Shown here in pieces: positions 1-6,367 of a DNA stretch of 6,938 nucleotides. Source of the stretch: Fibrobacter sp. UBA1765 (GTDB taxonomy: Bacteria; Fibrobacterota; Fibrobacteria; Fibrobacterales; Fibrobacteraceae); assembly GCA_002314675.1 (NCBI GenBank), contig DCGZ01000076.1:16958-23895 (forward strand). Direction: 5' to 3'. The notes beneath the pieces were generated by a model that saw nothing but the letters and a program-made list of their open reading frames with translations, was not told the origin of the DNA and did not search any database. How positions within the stretch are numbered: position 1 is the stretch's first letter; each line of letters opens with the position of its first letter. The position numbers and the translations under genes were made by a program.

Positions 1-24
1 CGTTCGCTACGCTCACTTTGAGGC

Positions 25-96
25 GTGAGGTCGGCGCTACCCGCGCCTAGAGGTATTGTTTTGTAGTCAGTAGGCTGTCGGCGGAAAGTGTAATTT
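25..96. repeat. Direct repeat unit, copy 1
   Basis: This is the first copy of a compound unit. It begins GTGAGGTCGGCGCTACCC and continues GCGCCTAGAGG, then after a short variable gap carries GTAGGCTGTCGGCGG followed by GTGTAATTT (70-96). The first block contains a 5-bp stem, GGCGC (33-37) with GCGCC (43-47). The second block matches 222-248 at 24 of 27 positions by hand count. The unit is non-coding and looks like a dispersed intergenic repeat; its function is unknown. Confidence 0.7.
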
Positions 97-101
97 ATCA
101 T

Positions 102-127
102 GTCGTTGCGAGCGAAGCGCGGCAACC
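102..127. repeat. Palindromic GC-rich hairpin repeat
   Basis: The sequence starts GTCGTTGCGAGCGAAGCG and ends GGCAACC. The outer arms GTTGC (105-109) and GCAAC (122-126) pair, and an inner GCG/CGC (112-114, 118-120) can pair too. It resembles the widespread GTCATTGCGAGCGAAGCG-type intergenic palindromes known from several phyla; that family assignment is from memory, not a search. There is no T-run beside it, so a terminator role is not supported. It sits between the two copies of the direct repeat. Confidence 0.6.
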
Positions 128-152
128 TAGGGCAGAGAACAGGAATTAGGTC

Positions 153-248
153 GCACCTTTGGAGCTTGAGGAGTGAGGTCGGCGCTTACGCGCCTAGAGG
201 AAATGTTGAAGTCTGTCGGCTGTAGGCTGTCGTCAGAAATTGTAATTT
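153..248. repeat. Direct repeat unit, copy 2 with 5' extension
   Basis: Positions 173-200 repeat 25-53 (GTGAGGTCGGCGCTTACG and on), with the stem GGCGC/GCGCC kept (181-185, 190-194) although the loop is TTAC here and TACCC in copy 1. Positions 222-248 repeat 70-96. Upstream, 153-179 (GCACCTTTGGAGCTTGAGG and on) matches the right end of the window, 6912-6938, at 25 of 27 bases in the same orientation. A stem kept while its loop changes suggests that the folded form matters or that the element spreads as a unit. Confidence 0.7.
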
Positions 249-333
249 CCTATATCATTGTCAATTCTTAATTTTGCATTCTGAATTCTTAATTCTGAAT
301 TACAAAACCCTACTACCGACTACCATCCCCAAT

Positions 334-957
334 TCAATACAAATTCAGCAAATCCGAGAAATGTTCAATAGTGCGCTTAGGCTCTAACGGCAAAATATTT
401 TCTGCCTTGCCAAAGCCATTCAAGATCATGATACTTTCTATACCAGCATTTTTTGCGACATTCAAGTCTGGGGTATCATCACCAACCATAATAGCATCGC
501 TAGCCAATACTCCACACTTTTCTAAAATCTGGAAAATTCCCGCAGGGTCGGGCTTTCGTGCAGGAGCAGAATCTCCACAAAGGAACATTTCAAAGCGGCC
601 GAGCAAACCAAAATGCGTTAAAATTCTTTTTGTAGATGCGTAAGGCTTGTTAGTAAACATCGCACAGCGAAAATCACGCTTTAAAAATTCAAGTACTCCC
701 GGGAACGGCAACGTTCGCTCTGTACAATGATCCCTGTAGTATTCCAGGAACAGCCTGTGAGCATCATCCAAAGAAACCTCGGAATCGCCAAGACTTCGGC
801 GAATCAGGTTCTTCGAACCATTGCCAATGTAGCTTCGAACAGTCTCGTTCGAAAGCGGAGCAAGGCCGTAAGCAGAAAGGACAAAATTCACTGCCGGAGC
901 AAGGTCAGGGAGTGTATCGAACAAGGTCCCGTCAAGATCAAAGATAAAGAATGGCAT
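334..957 (-). CDS. gph: HAD-family phosphatase, phosphoglycolate phosphatase-like
   Basis: This 207-residue protein is a complete HAD hydrolase that most likely dephosphorylates a small phosphorylated metabolite such as 2-phosphoglycolate in the cytoplasm. All four motifs are visible: motif I DLDGT (nucleophile D7, acid/base D9), motif II FTNK with T102, motif III lysine K135 in RKPDP, and motif IV GDDTPD (D160, D161, D164). Residues of about 16-85 form the helical C1 cap typical of the Gph/PpaX branch. Length is close to the usual 210-230. It starts at ATG 955-957, nine bases after the hemC stop, and ends with TGA, so it should be the last gene of the hemA-hemC operon. No Shine-Dalgarno is obvious, so reinitiation after hemC is likely. 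The substrate is not fixed by sequence: PpaX-type pyrophosphatase or another sugar-phosphate phosphatase is possible, so the symbol is provisional. Confidence 0.85.
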   Translation of the reverse strand: MPFFIFDLDGTLFDTLPDLAPAVNFVLSAYGLAPLSNETVRSYIGNGSKNLIRRSLGDSEVSLDDAHRLFLEYYRDHCTERTLPFPGVLEFLKRDFRCAMFTNKPYASTKRILTHFGLLGRFEMFLCGDSAPARKPDPAGIFQILEKCGVLASDAIMVGDDTPDLNVAKNAGIESIMILNGFGKAENILPLEPKRTIEHFSDLLNLY

Positions 958-966
958 TAGAGTTAC

Positions 967-1932
967 TTAAATCTTTCCCCAAAAATCAAGCAAGGCATGC
1001 TCATCTACATCTCGAGGCAGTGGAATATTGCGAGCGCTACATTCAGCAATGAATTTTTCGCCAAAGGCACCCATGATATCAGCCTCAGAAACGCCCGTCT
1101 CAAAATGTTCTACGGCACGGTAAAAAGCCTTGCCGCTCGGTTCGGCCAGGTAGGCATAAAAGTCAAAAACGGAATTTTTCTTTTCTAGGAATGCAGCCAT
1201 CGGAACTCGACAGCCGCCACCAAGAAACTTCATCCAGGCCCTTTCTGTGCGAGCCGCAAAGGCAGCATCTGCGTCGCATACTTTCGAAAGCACTTCACGC
1301 ACGTTCTCGTTGGCATCAACACACTGCAAGCCGACAATGCCTTGTCCAATGGCAGGAGTCAAAACGCCTGGAGAAAACTCTTCAGATATGTTATCTTGTA
1401 AACCAAGGCGCACAAGGCCCGCACCACCAAGCATAATGGCATCTAGTTCCCCGTTTTTAACCTTGTCAATGCGAGTTCCAAGGTTACCGCGCAAGTCTAC
1501 ACATTGAATATCCTTTCGAATATTTTTCAACTGCAAAACACGGCGTGGAGAACCGGTTCCAATTTTTGCACCTTGCGGCAAATCAGCAAACTTTACACCA
1601 CCAGATACCAAAACATCATAAGGCAGGGCTCTTGGCAAAAAGCTCACCAAGGAAAGCCTAGGATCCATTTCTACAGGCACGTCTTTCAAGGAATGTACAG
1701 CGAAATCAATATTACCTTCAAGCAACAGTTCTTCAAGTTCCTTGACAAAGATTCCAGTACCGCCAAGGCTTACAAGAGAACGAACTCTATCCTTGTCGCC
1801 CGATGTTTTTACGATGCAAATTTCGACAGAATATTCAGGGCACTTTTTTTCGATAGCTTCCTTTGCAAGGCTTGCCTGTGCAAGGGCAAGGGCGCTACCG
1901 CGTGTACCGAGTTTCAAAACCTTATTATCCAT
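967..1932 (-). CDS. hemC: Hydroxymethylbilane synthase (porphobilinogen deaminase)
   Basis: HemC joins four porphobilinogen molecules into hydroxymethylbilane, a step of heme, siroheme and corrinoid synthesis. The 321-residue protein shows LGTRGSALALAQ near the N-terminus, the catalytic aspartate in HSLKDVP (D84, as in E. coli), the cofactor-binding arginines in IGTGSPRR (R130, R131), DLRGNLGTR, and the cysteine carrying the dipyrromethane cofactor in GGGCRVPMA (C241). Domain 3 follows to the end. Length fits the family (about 310-320). I chose ATG 1930-1932, which lies six bases after an AAGAG-like site. An in-frame TTG at 1936-1938, two codons upstream, would directly abut that site and is less likely. 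The gene begins 18 bases after the hemA stop and is followed nine bases later by the phosphatase. A hemD gene, often next to hemC, is not in the window. Confidence 0.95.
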   Translation of the reverse strand: MDNKVLKLGTRGSALALAQASLAKEAIEKKCPEYSVEICIVKTSGDKDRVRSLVSLGGTGIFVKELEELLLEGNIDFAVHSLKDVPVEMDPRLSLVSFLPRALPYDVLVSGGVKFADLPQGAKIGTGSPRRVLQLKNIRKDIQCVDLRGNLGTRIDKVKNGELDAIMLGGAGLVRLGLQDNISEEFSPGVLTPAIGQGIVGLQCVDANENVREVLSKVCDADAAFAARTERAWMKFLGGGCRVPMAAFLEKKNSVFDFYAYLAEPSGKAFYRAVEHFETGVSEADIMGAFGEKFIAECSARNIPLPRDVDEHALLDFWGKI

Positions 1933-1950
1933 TACCAACTCTTAACAGGA

Positions 1951-3237
1951 CTAGCTTCTAAAATGTTTTTCAATGTCCTTGCTCGGGAAAAGCTTTTCAA
2001 GAATCAACTGGCTTTCTAGGCCAATGCCAGCCGTACTCATCAAGTGCAGTTCTTCAAAAGGCACATGCAAAATCTTTTTTCGAAGTTCATCCTCGAATTT
2101 TTCAAGAATTGCAAATTCCTCTGCACCAACTTTTTCGCGCCACTTGTCAAGAACCATTTGTCCGACAGTTTCGTGATAATTCTGCATGCGAGCAAGAATC
2201 GGGGACAGTTCGCGACTTACAAACCAATCCTTGAAATCACCTGCTGCGTTTTCAATGAAATCTCTAGCCTTTTCTGCTGCCTGACGACGCAATTCCCTGT
2301 TGCGTTCCACGACCTTATTCAAGTCATCTACGCAGAACAAGCGAATCCCAGGATACGAACCAATAATCGGATCTACGTTTCTCGGGGATGCGATATCGAC
2401 AATCAAAACTCCAGTCTGCAATGCATTTGGAATATTTGGAGCCTTTAGCAAAAAATCTGGCGAAGAAGCGCAAGTGATTAAAATGTCAAGCCTAGCAAAT
2501 TCATACGGCAAGCGCTCCAAGGCATAAGCCTCTCCGCCAAAGCGAGTCGCAAATTCCCTGGATTTTTCAAAAGTCCTGTTAAAAAAACAGAAATTTTTTA
2601 CACCTTCAGCAGCAAAGGTAGTAGCGGCCAAATGCCCCATTTCGCCAAGGCCAAGAATACCGACTCGAAGGCTTGCAAGTTCGCCCAGATGCTTGCGGCA
2701 AAGTTCCATGGCGGCATGCGCAATAGAAATCGTGCCGGCCCCGATACCAGTACATTCGCGCACCTGTTTGCCAAGTGCGAGCGCACTTTGAAACAAGTGG
2801 TTCAAAAGCGTGCCAGTAAACGAAGCGTTTTGAGCCTTTCTAAAGGCTTCGCGAACCTGCCCCAAAATCTGGTTTTCGCCAAGAACAAGACTATCTATTG
2901 AAGACACGACTGAATAAAGGTGGCTTACTGCATTTCCATGGGTTAGGTAATAGCAATGCGGAACGATATCGTCAAAGCTGACCTTCGCATATTCAGCCCA
3001 CCAATTCACTAGGGTATCGGCCAACGACTCAGGGTAAAGGGTAGCCACGTATATTTCGGCCCGATTGCAGGTAGCGACCACCACAGCCTCGGAAACCCCC
3101 GGCAAAGAACAGAGACTATCCAGTGCTGCCGTAGAGTCTGTTAACGAGAGCGCAAGCGGGTCTCGAAGTTCCACGGAACACGTCTTATAGCTTACCCCAA
3201 GAACCGCACAATGATATTTATCACCGTTTTTCATCAT
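1951..3237 (-). CDS. hemA: Glutamyl-tRNA reductase
   Basis: HemA reduces glutamyl-tRNA(Glu) to glutamate-1-semialdehyde with NADPH, the first committed step of C5-pathway tetrapyrrole synthesis. In this 428-residue protein the catalytic cysteine is C57 in ATCNRAEIY. A conserved histidine lies in VSHLY (H106), followed by LGENQILGQVREAF (119-132). The NADPH-binding Rossmann motif GLGEMG is at 196-201, and DIASPRNVDP at 281-290. The rest is the helical dimerisation domain. The N-terminal motif reads GVSYKT where GxNHKT is usual, a mild departure. The start is uncertain: ATG 3235-3237 is given, but ATG 3232-3234 and an upstream GTG 3241-3243 are in frame and none has a clear ribosome site. It is the first gene of the leftward hemA-hemC-phosphatase operon and is divergent from the membrane-protein gene. 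HemA is commonly controlled by heme at the protein level; the sequence does not show whether that holds here. Confidence 0.95.
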   Translation of the reverse strand: MMKNGDKYHCAVLGVSYKTCSVELRDPLALSLTDSTAALDSLCSLPGVSEAVVVATCNRAEIYVATLYPESLADTLVNWWAEYAKVSFDDIVPHCYYLTHGNAVSHLYSVVSSIDSLVLGENQILGQVREAFRKAQNASFTGTLLNHLFQSALALGKQVRECTGIGAGTISIAHAAMELCRKHLGELASLRVGILGLGEMGHLAATTFAAEGVKNFCFFNRTFEKSREFATRFGGEAYALERLPYEFARLDILITCASSPDFLLKAPNIPNALQTGVLIVDIASPRNVDPIIGSYPGIRLFCVDDLNKVVERNRELRRQAAEKARDFIENAAGDFKDWFVSRELSPILARMQNYHETVGQMVLDKWREKVGAEEFAILEKFEDELRKKILHVPFEELHLMSTAGIGLESQLILEKLFPSKDIEKHFRS

Positions 3238-3332
3238 TTTCACAAGCCAAAACTAGCTTTTTTACAATCAAAAAAAGCTTATCTTATCTATATTTTGTGA
3301 TGACTAGTATAAAGTCCGTTTTGGAGTTATTT
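3238..3332. promoter_or_regulatory. Divergent intergenic region with inverted repeat and likely promoters
   Basis: This AT-rich gap separates hemA (leftward) from the membrane-protein gene (rightward) and must hold promoters for both. Rightward -10-like hexamers are TATATT (3289-3294) and TATAAA (3308-3313). A TTTACA (3261-3266) could be a -35 element, but its spacing to either is poor. A 9-bp inverted repeat, AGCTTTTTT (3255-3263) with AAAAAAGCT (3271-3279) around a 7-base loop, lies between the two genes. It could be an operator or simply opposed A- and T-tracts. The rightward gene has GGAG at 3323-3326, six bases before its ATG. Confidence 0.4.
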
Positions 3333-4388
3333 ATGAAAAAGTTGCTTTTATCGATTCTTTGCCCGCTTGCAGTCGTTTTTGCAGGCCCTTATGACATTGA
3401 AGAATTCACCGCACAGGATGCCGGTGTTCCAGACAGCTATATCGCTGCAGAATTTGGTGGTGAATTGACCACAGCAAACCCAAGCGCAATTTACGACCTC
3501 CAGGAAGGCCGCCTTATTGTGCGTCAAAAATTTGAAGACCCGTTCGGTACCGAAGAAACTACATACCAGCTCTACCAGGGCCAGACTGGCAGCGACTTTT
3601 CTAGCATGACAGCAATGTCTGCCGAAGGCGTTGACTACGAAAAGCTTCTCCACGCCAAGTTCTACACCAAGCGCGGCGAAGATGCCAAGAACGATGTCCC
3701 CAAGGTATACTTCGATGGCAAGTCCGTTTTCGCTGAAGGCCTAACCACCTTGATCGCCTTTGTTGACGGTTCCCCGGTTACACTCAAGGGAGAAACCCCA
3801 GAAGAAACTCCAGTCGCAGCAGCAACACCAGCAGATGGCGACGAATATTGCGATGATGACGATCCGGATTGCGAAGACGATGACGACTATTCTTCCTACA
3901 ATGTTTCTAGCGACCCATCCGACGCGGCAGCAACAAGCAATGAACAATATGCAGCTACCGACGCAGCAAACGAAGCAACAAACCGTTTCGGTATTGCTGA
4001 CGAAGTTCGCTTCTGGACCGCAGTTGGCCTTTCTGCTCTTGCAGGTGCAGCAGCCGTGGTCGGCGTGCTCCAGCACATGAAGTCTAACGAAGCAAAGGAT
4101 GCTTACGACAAGCAGAATGACTTTATTAAGAATGTTGAAGCAGCAGTACAAGACATTTGTGCAGAAAAGGGCACATCCGCAGATTGCGAAGCTGCCGTAG
4201 ACTGGTACATAAAGAACAACAACACCGACCTTACCGGCGGTACAGACAATCCTATTACATACCAGGACTTGCTCAGCCGCAAGAAGACCAACAAGAACAC
4301 CATGGATTCCTACGCAACAGCCCGCAACATCTGGTTCGGCGTTAGCGCAGCTTCCTTGACAGCAGCTATCGTTCTCTTTGTATGGTAA
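3333..4388 (+). CDS. Exported membrane protein of unknown function, acidic linker
   Basis: I do not recognise this 351-residue protein. ATG 3333 is chosen because GGAG sits six bases upstream and the protein then begins with a clear Sec signal peptide (MKKLLLSILCPLAVVFA, probable cleavage before G18). An in-frame GTG at 3297 lacks these supports. Residues of about 18-155 form a mixed hydrophilic domain. About 160-187 is a very acidic low-complexity segment with two cysteines (C173, C180; CDDDDPDC), which might bind divalent cations. About 190-220 is Ala/Ser/Thr-rich. Predicted membrane helices are about 227-247 and 333-351, the second ending at the C-terminal tryptophan. The loop between them (248-332) is hydrophilic and has a C276/C285 pair. 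Its stop overlaps the folB start (ATGGTAA), so the two are co-translated. It is probably anchored in the envelope; the acidic part could also suit a surface protein. Confidence 0.85.
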   Translation: MKKLLLSILCPLAVVFAGPYDIEEFTAQDAGVPDSYIAAEFGGELTTANPSAIYDLQEGRLIVRQKFEDPFGTEETTYQLYQGQTGSDFSSMTAMSAEGVDYEKLLHAKFYTKRGEDAKNDVPKVYFDGKSVFAEGLTTLIAFVDGSPVTLKGETPEETPVAAATPADGDEYCDDDDPDCEDDDDYSSYNVSSDPSDAAATSNEQYAATDAANEATNRFGIADEVRFWTAVGLSALAGAAAVVGVLQHMKSNEAKDAYDKQNDFIKNVEAAVQDICAEKGTSADCEAAVDWYIKNNNTDLTGGTDNPITYQDLLSRKKTNKNTMDSYATARNIWFGVSAASLTAAIVLFVW

Positions 4389-4744
4389 TCGGCAGAGGCA
4401 AGATAAAGCTTCAAGGTTTGGGTTTCGAGAGCATTCTCGGAACCCTTTCTTTTGAACGAACAACCCCCCAACCAGTAGTTATGGACCTGACTCTGGAACT
4501 GAACTTTGCAGAAGCAGCAGCAAGCGAAAGCGTCAACGATACAGTCAACTACGCAGAGATCGCGGAACTTGTTACAAGGTTCGTGCAAGAGGCAAAATTC
4601 GAGCTTGTAGAAACCTTAGTCTGGAAAGTTTCAGAATTACTGTTGAAAAAATACGAACGGCTACTAGCAGTCGAAGTTTCTGTCAAAAAGCCTAAAGCGA
4701 TCCCTAACGCAGTTGCAAGCGCAGAAATAAGAATGGAACGATAA
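4382..4744 (+). CDS. folB: Dihydroneopterin aldolase
   Basis: FolB cleaves 7,8-dihydroneopterin to 6-hydroxymethyl-7,8-dihydropterin and glycolaldehyde in folate synthesis. The 120-residue length and sequence layout match the family. The N-terminal IKLQGLGFESILG corresponds to the usual start of strand one. FER places the conserved glutamate at E25. VNYAEIAELV (55-64) and FELVETL (E77) follow, and VKKPKAIP near the C-terminus carries the conserved lysine (K103). The start ATG 4382-4384 overlaps the upstream stop as ATGGTAA, and no Shine-Dalgarno precedes it, so translation probably depends on ribosomes finishing the upstream gene. No other folate genes (folE, folK, folP) are in the window. 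The related epimerase and FolX activities cannot be excluded from sequence alone, but FolB is most likely. Confidence 0.9.
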   Translation: MVIGRGKIKLQGLGFESILGTLSFERTTPQPVVMDLTLELNFAEAAASESVNDTVNYAEIAELVTRFVQEAKFELVETLVWKVSELLLKKYERLLAVEVSVKKPKAIPNAVASAEIRMER

Positions 4745-4763
4745 AAAGCTTTTTCAAGTGAAA

Positions 4764-4797
4764 TACCAGCAGGCGAACGCCTGCTGGTACTTTTTTT
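4764..4797 (+). terminator. Intrinsic terminator after folB
   Basis: Arms 4764-4774 (TACCAGCAGGC) and 4779-4789 (GCCTGCTGGTA) form a perfect 11-bp stem with a GAAC loop, followed after one C by seven Ts (4791-4797). It lies 20 bases after the folB stop and points rightward. In the leftward direction the stem is followed by TTTCACTT, a poorer T-run, so it may also stop transcripts of the convergent comM gene less efficiently. A further small stem, GTGGC (4802-4806) with GCCAC (4815-4819), lies between it and the comM stop. Confidence 0.92.
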
Positions 4798-4846
4798 GGA
4801 AGTGGCGTTTACGTGCCACCGTGGTTGGTTGTGGAGTTCTAGACAG

Positions 4847-6367
4847 TCATTCTCGCATGGAACGGTATTGCAGGGCCTCGGCGATGTCGCTGATTTCGAC
4901 ACGCGGGGCGTGTCGCAAATCAGCGATAGTGCGCGCGACTTTGAGTAGGCGATAGTAGCCGCGCGCACTAAGCTGCAGCTTGTCAGCTGCAGACACCGCA
5001 AACATTTCGGTTGCAGATTCCATGTTTGCAAATTCAACAACAGCCTTTGAGGTAAGTTCCGCGTTACAGCGGAACTTACGCGAGCGCTTCTGCTGAAGCG
5101 TTCGCGCAAAAACGACGCGTTCGCGAATGGAGGCCGACGATTCGCCGCGTCGTTTTTGCACAAAGTTCATAGCATCTACAGGAGGCACGGAAACCTGCAA
5201 GTCGATTCTATCAAGCAGAGGACCAGAAATCCGTTCCCTGTAACGCTTTCGTGCTTCGGGCAAGCAAGTACACCCATGCTTTGGGTCCATGGCATAACCG
5301 CAAGGGCAAGGGTTCATTGCAGCGCCCATCATGAATCGCGCGGGCCATTCCACAGAACCGCTTGCACGGCTAATCGTGATTCGGCCTTCTTCCATAGGTT
5401 CTCGCAAAGATTCAAGCGCCATCCTATTGAATTCAGGAAGTTCATCAAGAAACAATACGCCATTGTGGGCTAGGCTTGCTTCGCCAGGCAAAAGCCTTGC
5501 GCCACCTCCGATCAAAGAAACCATCGATGCAGAATGGTGCGGCGAGCGAAAGGGCCTTGTCGCAATGTACTTGAATTCCTCTGCAGTCACAAACCTCGCA
5601 CAGGAATGGATCCTTGTACTTTCTAGGATTTCTTCTTCAGTCATTTCAGGAAGAATCCCAGGAAGGCAACGAGCAGAAAGCGTTTTGCCGGCTCCAGGGG
5701 AACCTACCAGAAGAAAATTATGGCCACCTGCAGCGGCAACTTCTAAAGCTCGCTTGACTCCTTCCATCCCGACAACATCAGCAAAGTCAGGACAATTTGC
5801 AGAATTATCATGTGTTGAAATTTTCCTTAAACCTAAAGATCGTTCCATTGAAGTGTTTTCACAAGTCAGGGCGGCGACACAATCGCCAAGGGAACTTACG
5901 CCGAGAACATACACTCCTTCTACAAGCGAAGCTTCCTTCACGTTTTCTTGAGGGACCACCAGAATGCTTTCTGAATTTCCTTTCAAGCTCATGGCCACAG
6001 AAAGGACTCCATGCACAGGCTTCAAGAGTCCATCCAAAGAGAGTTCCCCCATAAGCACAAAACGTTCAGGATTTTTCACCGCAATTTCACCACTTGCAAT
6101 AAGCATTCCTATGGCAAGCGGCAAGTCTAGCGAAGCTCCTTCCTTGCGTAAGTCCGCCGGAGACAAGTTGACTGTTGTACGGTGCCCCGTTACAACTTTT
6201 CCAATGGACCGCACTGCAGAAACAACGCGCTCGCGGGATTCGCGCACAGCACTATCGGGCAAGCCAACAAGCGTAAAGCCTGGCAAACCCGGAGAAGCAT
6301 CGACTTCTACGTTCACAGGGATCGCTCGAATCCCCGACAGGCAATATGTACGAATCCTTTGAAACAT
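4847..6367 (-). CDS. comM: ComM/YifB-family Mg-chelatase-like AAA+ ATPase
   Basis: ComM proteins are hexameric AAA+ helicases that drive branch migration during integration of incoming DNA in natural transformation; homologues also occur in bacteria not known to be competent. The 506-residue length is typical. Residues of about 1-150 form the Lon-protease-like ChlI domain (SPGLPGFTLVGLPDSAVRES near 25-44). The ATPase core has Walker A GSPGAGKT (222-229), RPFRSPHHSAS (271-281), Walker B LFLDEL (305-310) and NPCPCGY (352-357). A four-cysteine cluster (C354, C356, C366, C368) is probably a zinc site. GPLLDRIDL (382-390) carries the conserved arginine R387, and SARGYYRLLKVARTIADL (467-484) is the C-terminal lid. 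The start ATG overlaps the spoVG stop by one base (TAATG), which implies translational coupling. Its 3' third at DNA level is packed with inverted repeats (4887-5159), although the protein there looks normal. Confidence 0.93.
   Translation of the reverse strand: MFQRIRTYCLSGIRAIPVNVEVDASPGLPGFTLVGLPDSAVRESRERVVSAVRSIGKVVTGHRTTVNLSPADLRKEGASLDLPLAIGMLIASGEIAVKNPERFVLMGELSLDGLLKPVHGVLSVAMSLKGNSESILVVPQENVKEASLVEGVYVLGVSSLGDCVAALTCENTSMERSLGLRKISTHDNSANCPDFADVVGMEGVKRALEVAAAGGHNFLLVGSPGAGKTLSARCLPGILPEMTEEEILESTRIHSCARFVTAEEFKYIATRPFRSPHHSASMVSLIGGGARLLPGEASLAHNGVLFLDELPEFNRMALESLREPMEEGRITISRASGSVEWPARFMMGAAMNPCPCGYAMDPKHGCTCLPEARKRYRERISGPLLDRIDLQVSVPPVDAMNFVQKRRGESSASIRERVVFARTLQQKRSRKFRCNAELTSKAVVEFANMESATEMFAVSAADKLQLSARGYYRLLKVARTIADLRHAPRVEISDIAEALQYRSMRE
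4887..5159 (-). other. Tiled array of inverted repeats inside comM 3' region
   Basis: Seven local inverted repeats follow one another with little gap. They are: 4887-4926, 18 paired bases with one bulge (C4916) and a GGG loop; 4927-4937 with 4960-4970, 11 bp; 4973-4980 with 4985-4992, 8 bp; 4998-5005 with 5022-5029, 8 bp; 5052-5062 with 5069-5079, 11 bp; 5081-5090 with 5095-5104, 10 bp with one G-T pair; and 5106-5119 with 5146-5159, 14 bp perfect, continued inward by 5123-5128 with 5140-5145 (6 bp) after a 3-base bulge. They cover codons of about 403-494, whose protein sequence matches the normal ComM C-terminus. GC is 167 of 300 at 4861-5160 against 152 of 300 in the next 300 bases (hand counts). 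Their role is unknown. Confidence 0.8.

Larger units (their letters stand above)
1..333. other. Gene-free repeat-rich left flank
   Basis: I see no credible coding region in this 333-base stretch downstream of the leftward HAD phosphatase gene. It contains two copies of a longer direct repeat (25-96 and 173-248), a palindromic GC-rich repeat between them (102-127), and an AT-rich stretch (261-301) in which ATTCTGAATT occurs twice (278-287, 292-301) and AATTCTTAATT twice (263-273, 284-294). A CTACTACCGACTACC-like run at 309-324 is loosely the reverse complement of GTAGTCAGTAGG at 63-74. I found no clear hairpin followed by a T-run on the minus strand, so the terminator of the hem operon is not evident here. 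Confidence 0.7.

Noticed and set aside
1..333. CRISPR array or tandem repeat locus
   Set aside because: There are only two to three imperfect repeats of unequal spacing, with no regular spacers and no cas genes.
1504..2019. Plus-strand open frame across hemC and the hemA end
   Set aside because: It is antisense to two well-conserved enzymes and shows no family features.
3297..3332. Upstream GTG (3297) or ATG (3300) starts for the membrane protein
   Set aside because: They have no ribosome site and would bury the signal peptide behind 11-12 residues; ATG 3333 has GGAG six bases upstream.
3741..4463. Minus-strand open frame opposite the membrane protein, rich in cysteine and valine
   Set aside because: Its composition is the mirror of Ala/Ala/Thr-rich codons on the sense strand, and it is antisense to a gene with a good start and signal peptide.
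4549..5163. Minus-strand open frame across the terminator and comM end
   Set aside because: It runs through the intrinsic terminator and overlaps folB and comM in other frames; its low-complexity Ser/Arg protein has no family features.
5331..5951. Long plus-strand open frame opposite comM
   Set aside because: It lies fully antisense to the conserved ComM ATPase core, its protein is low in recognisable motifs, and it has no supporting ribosome site.
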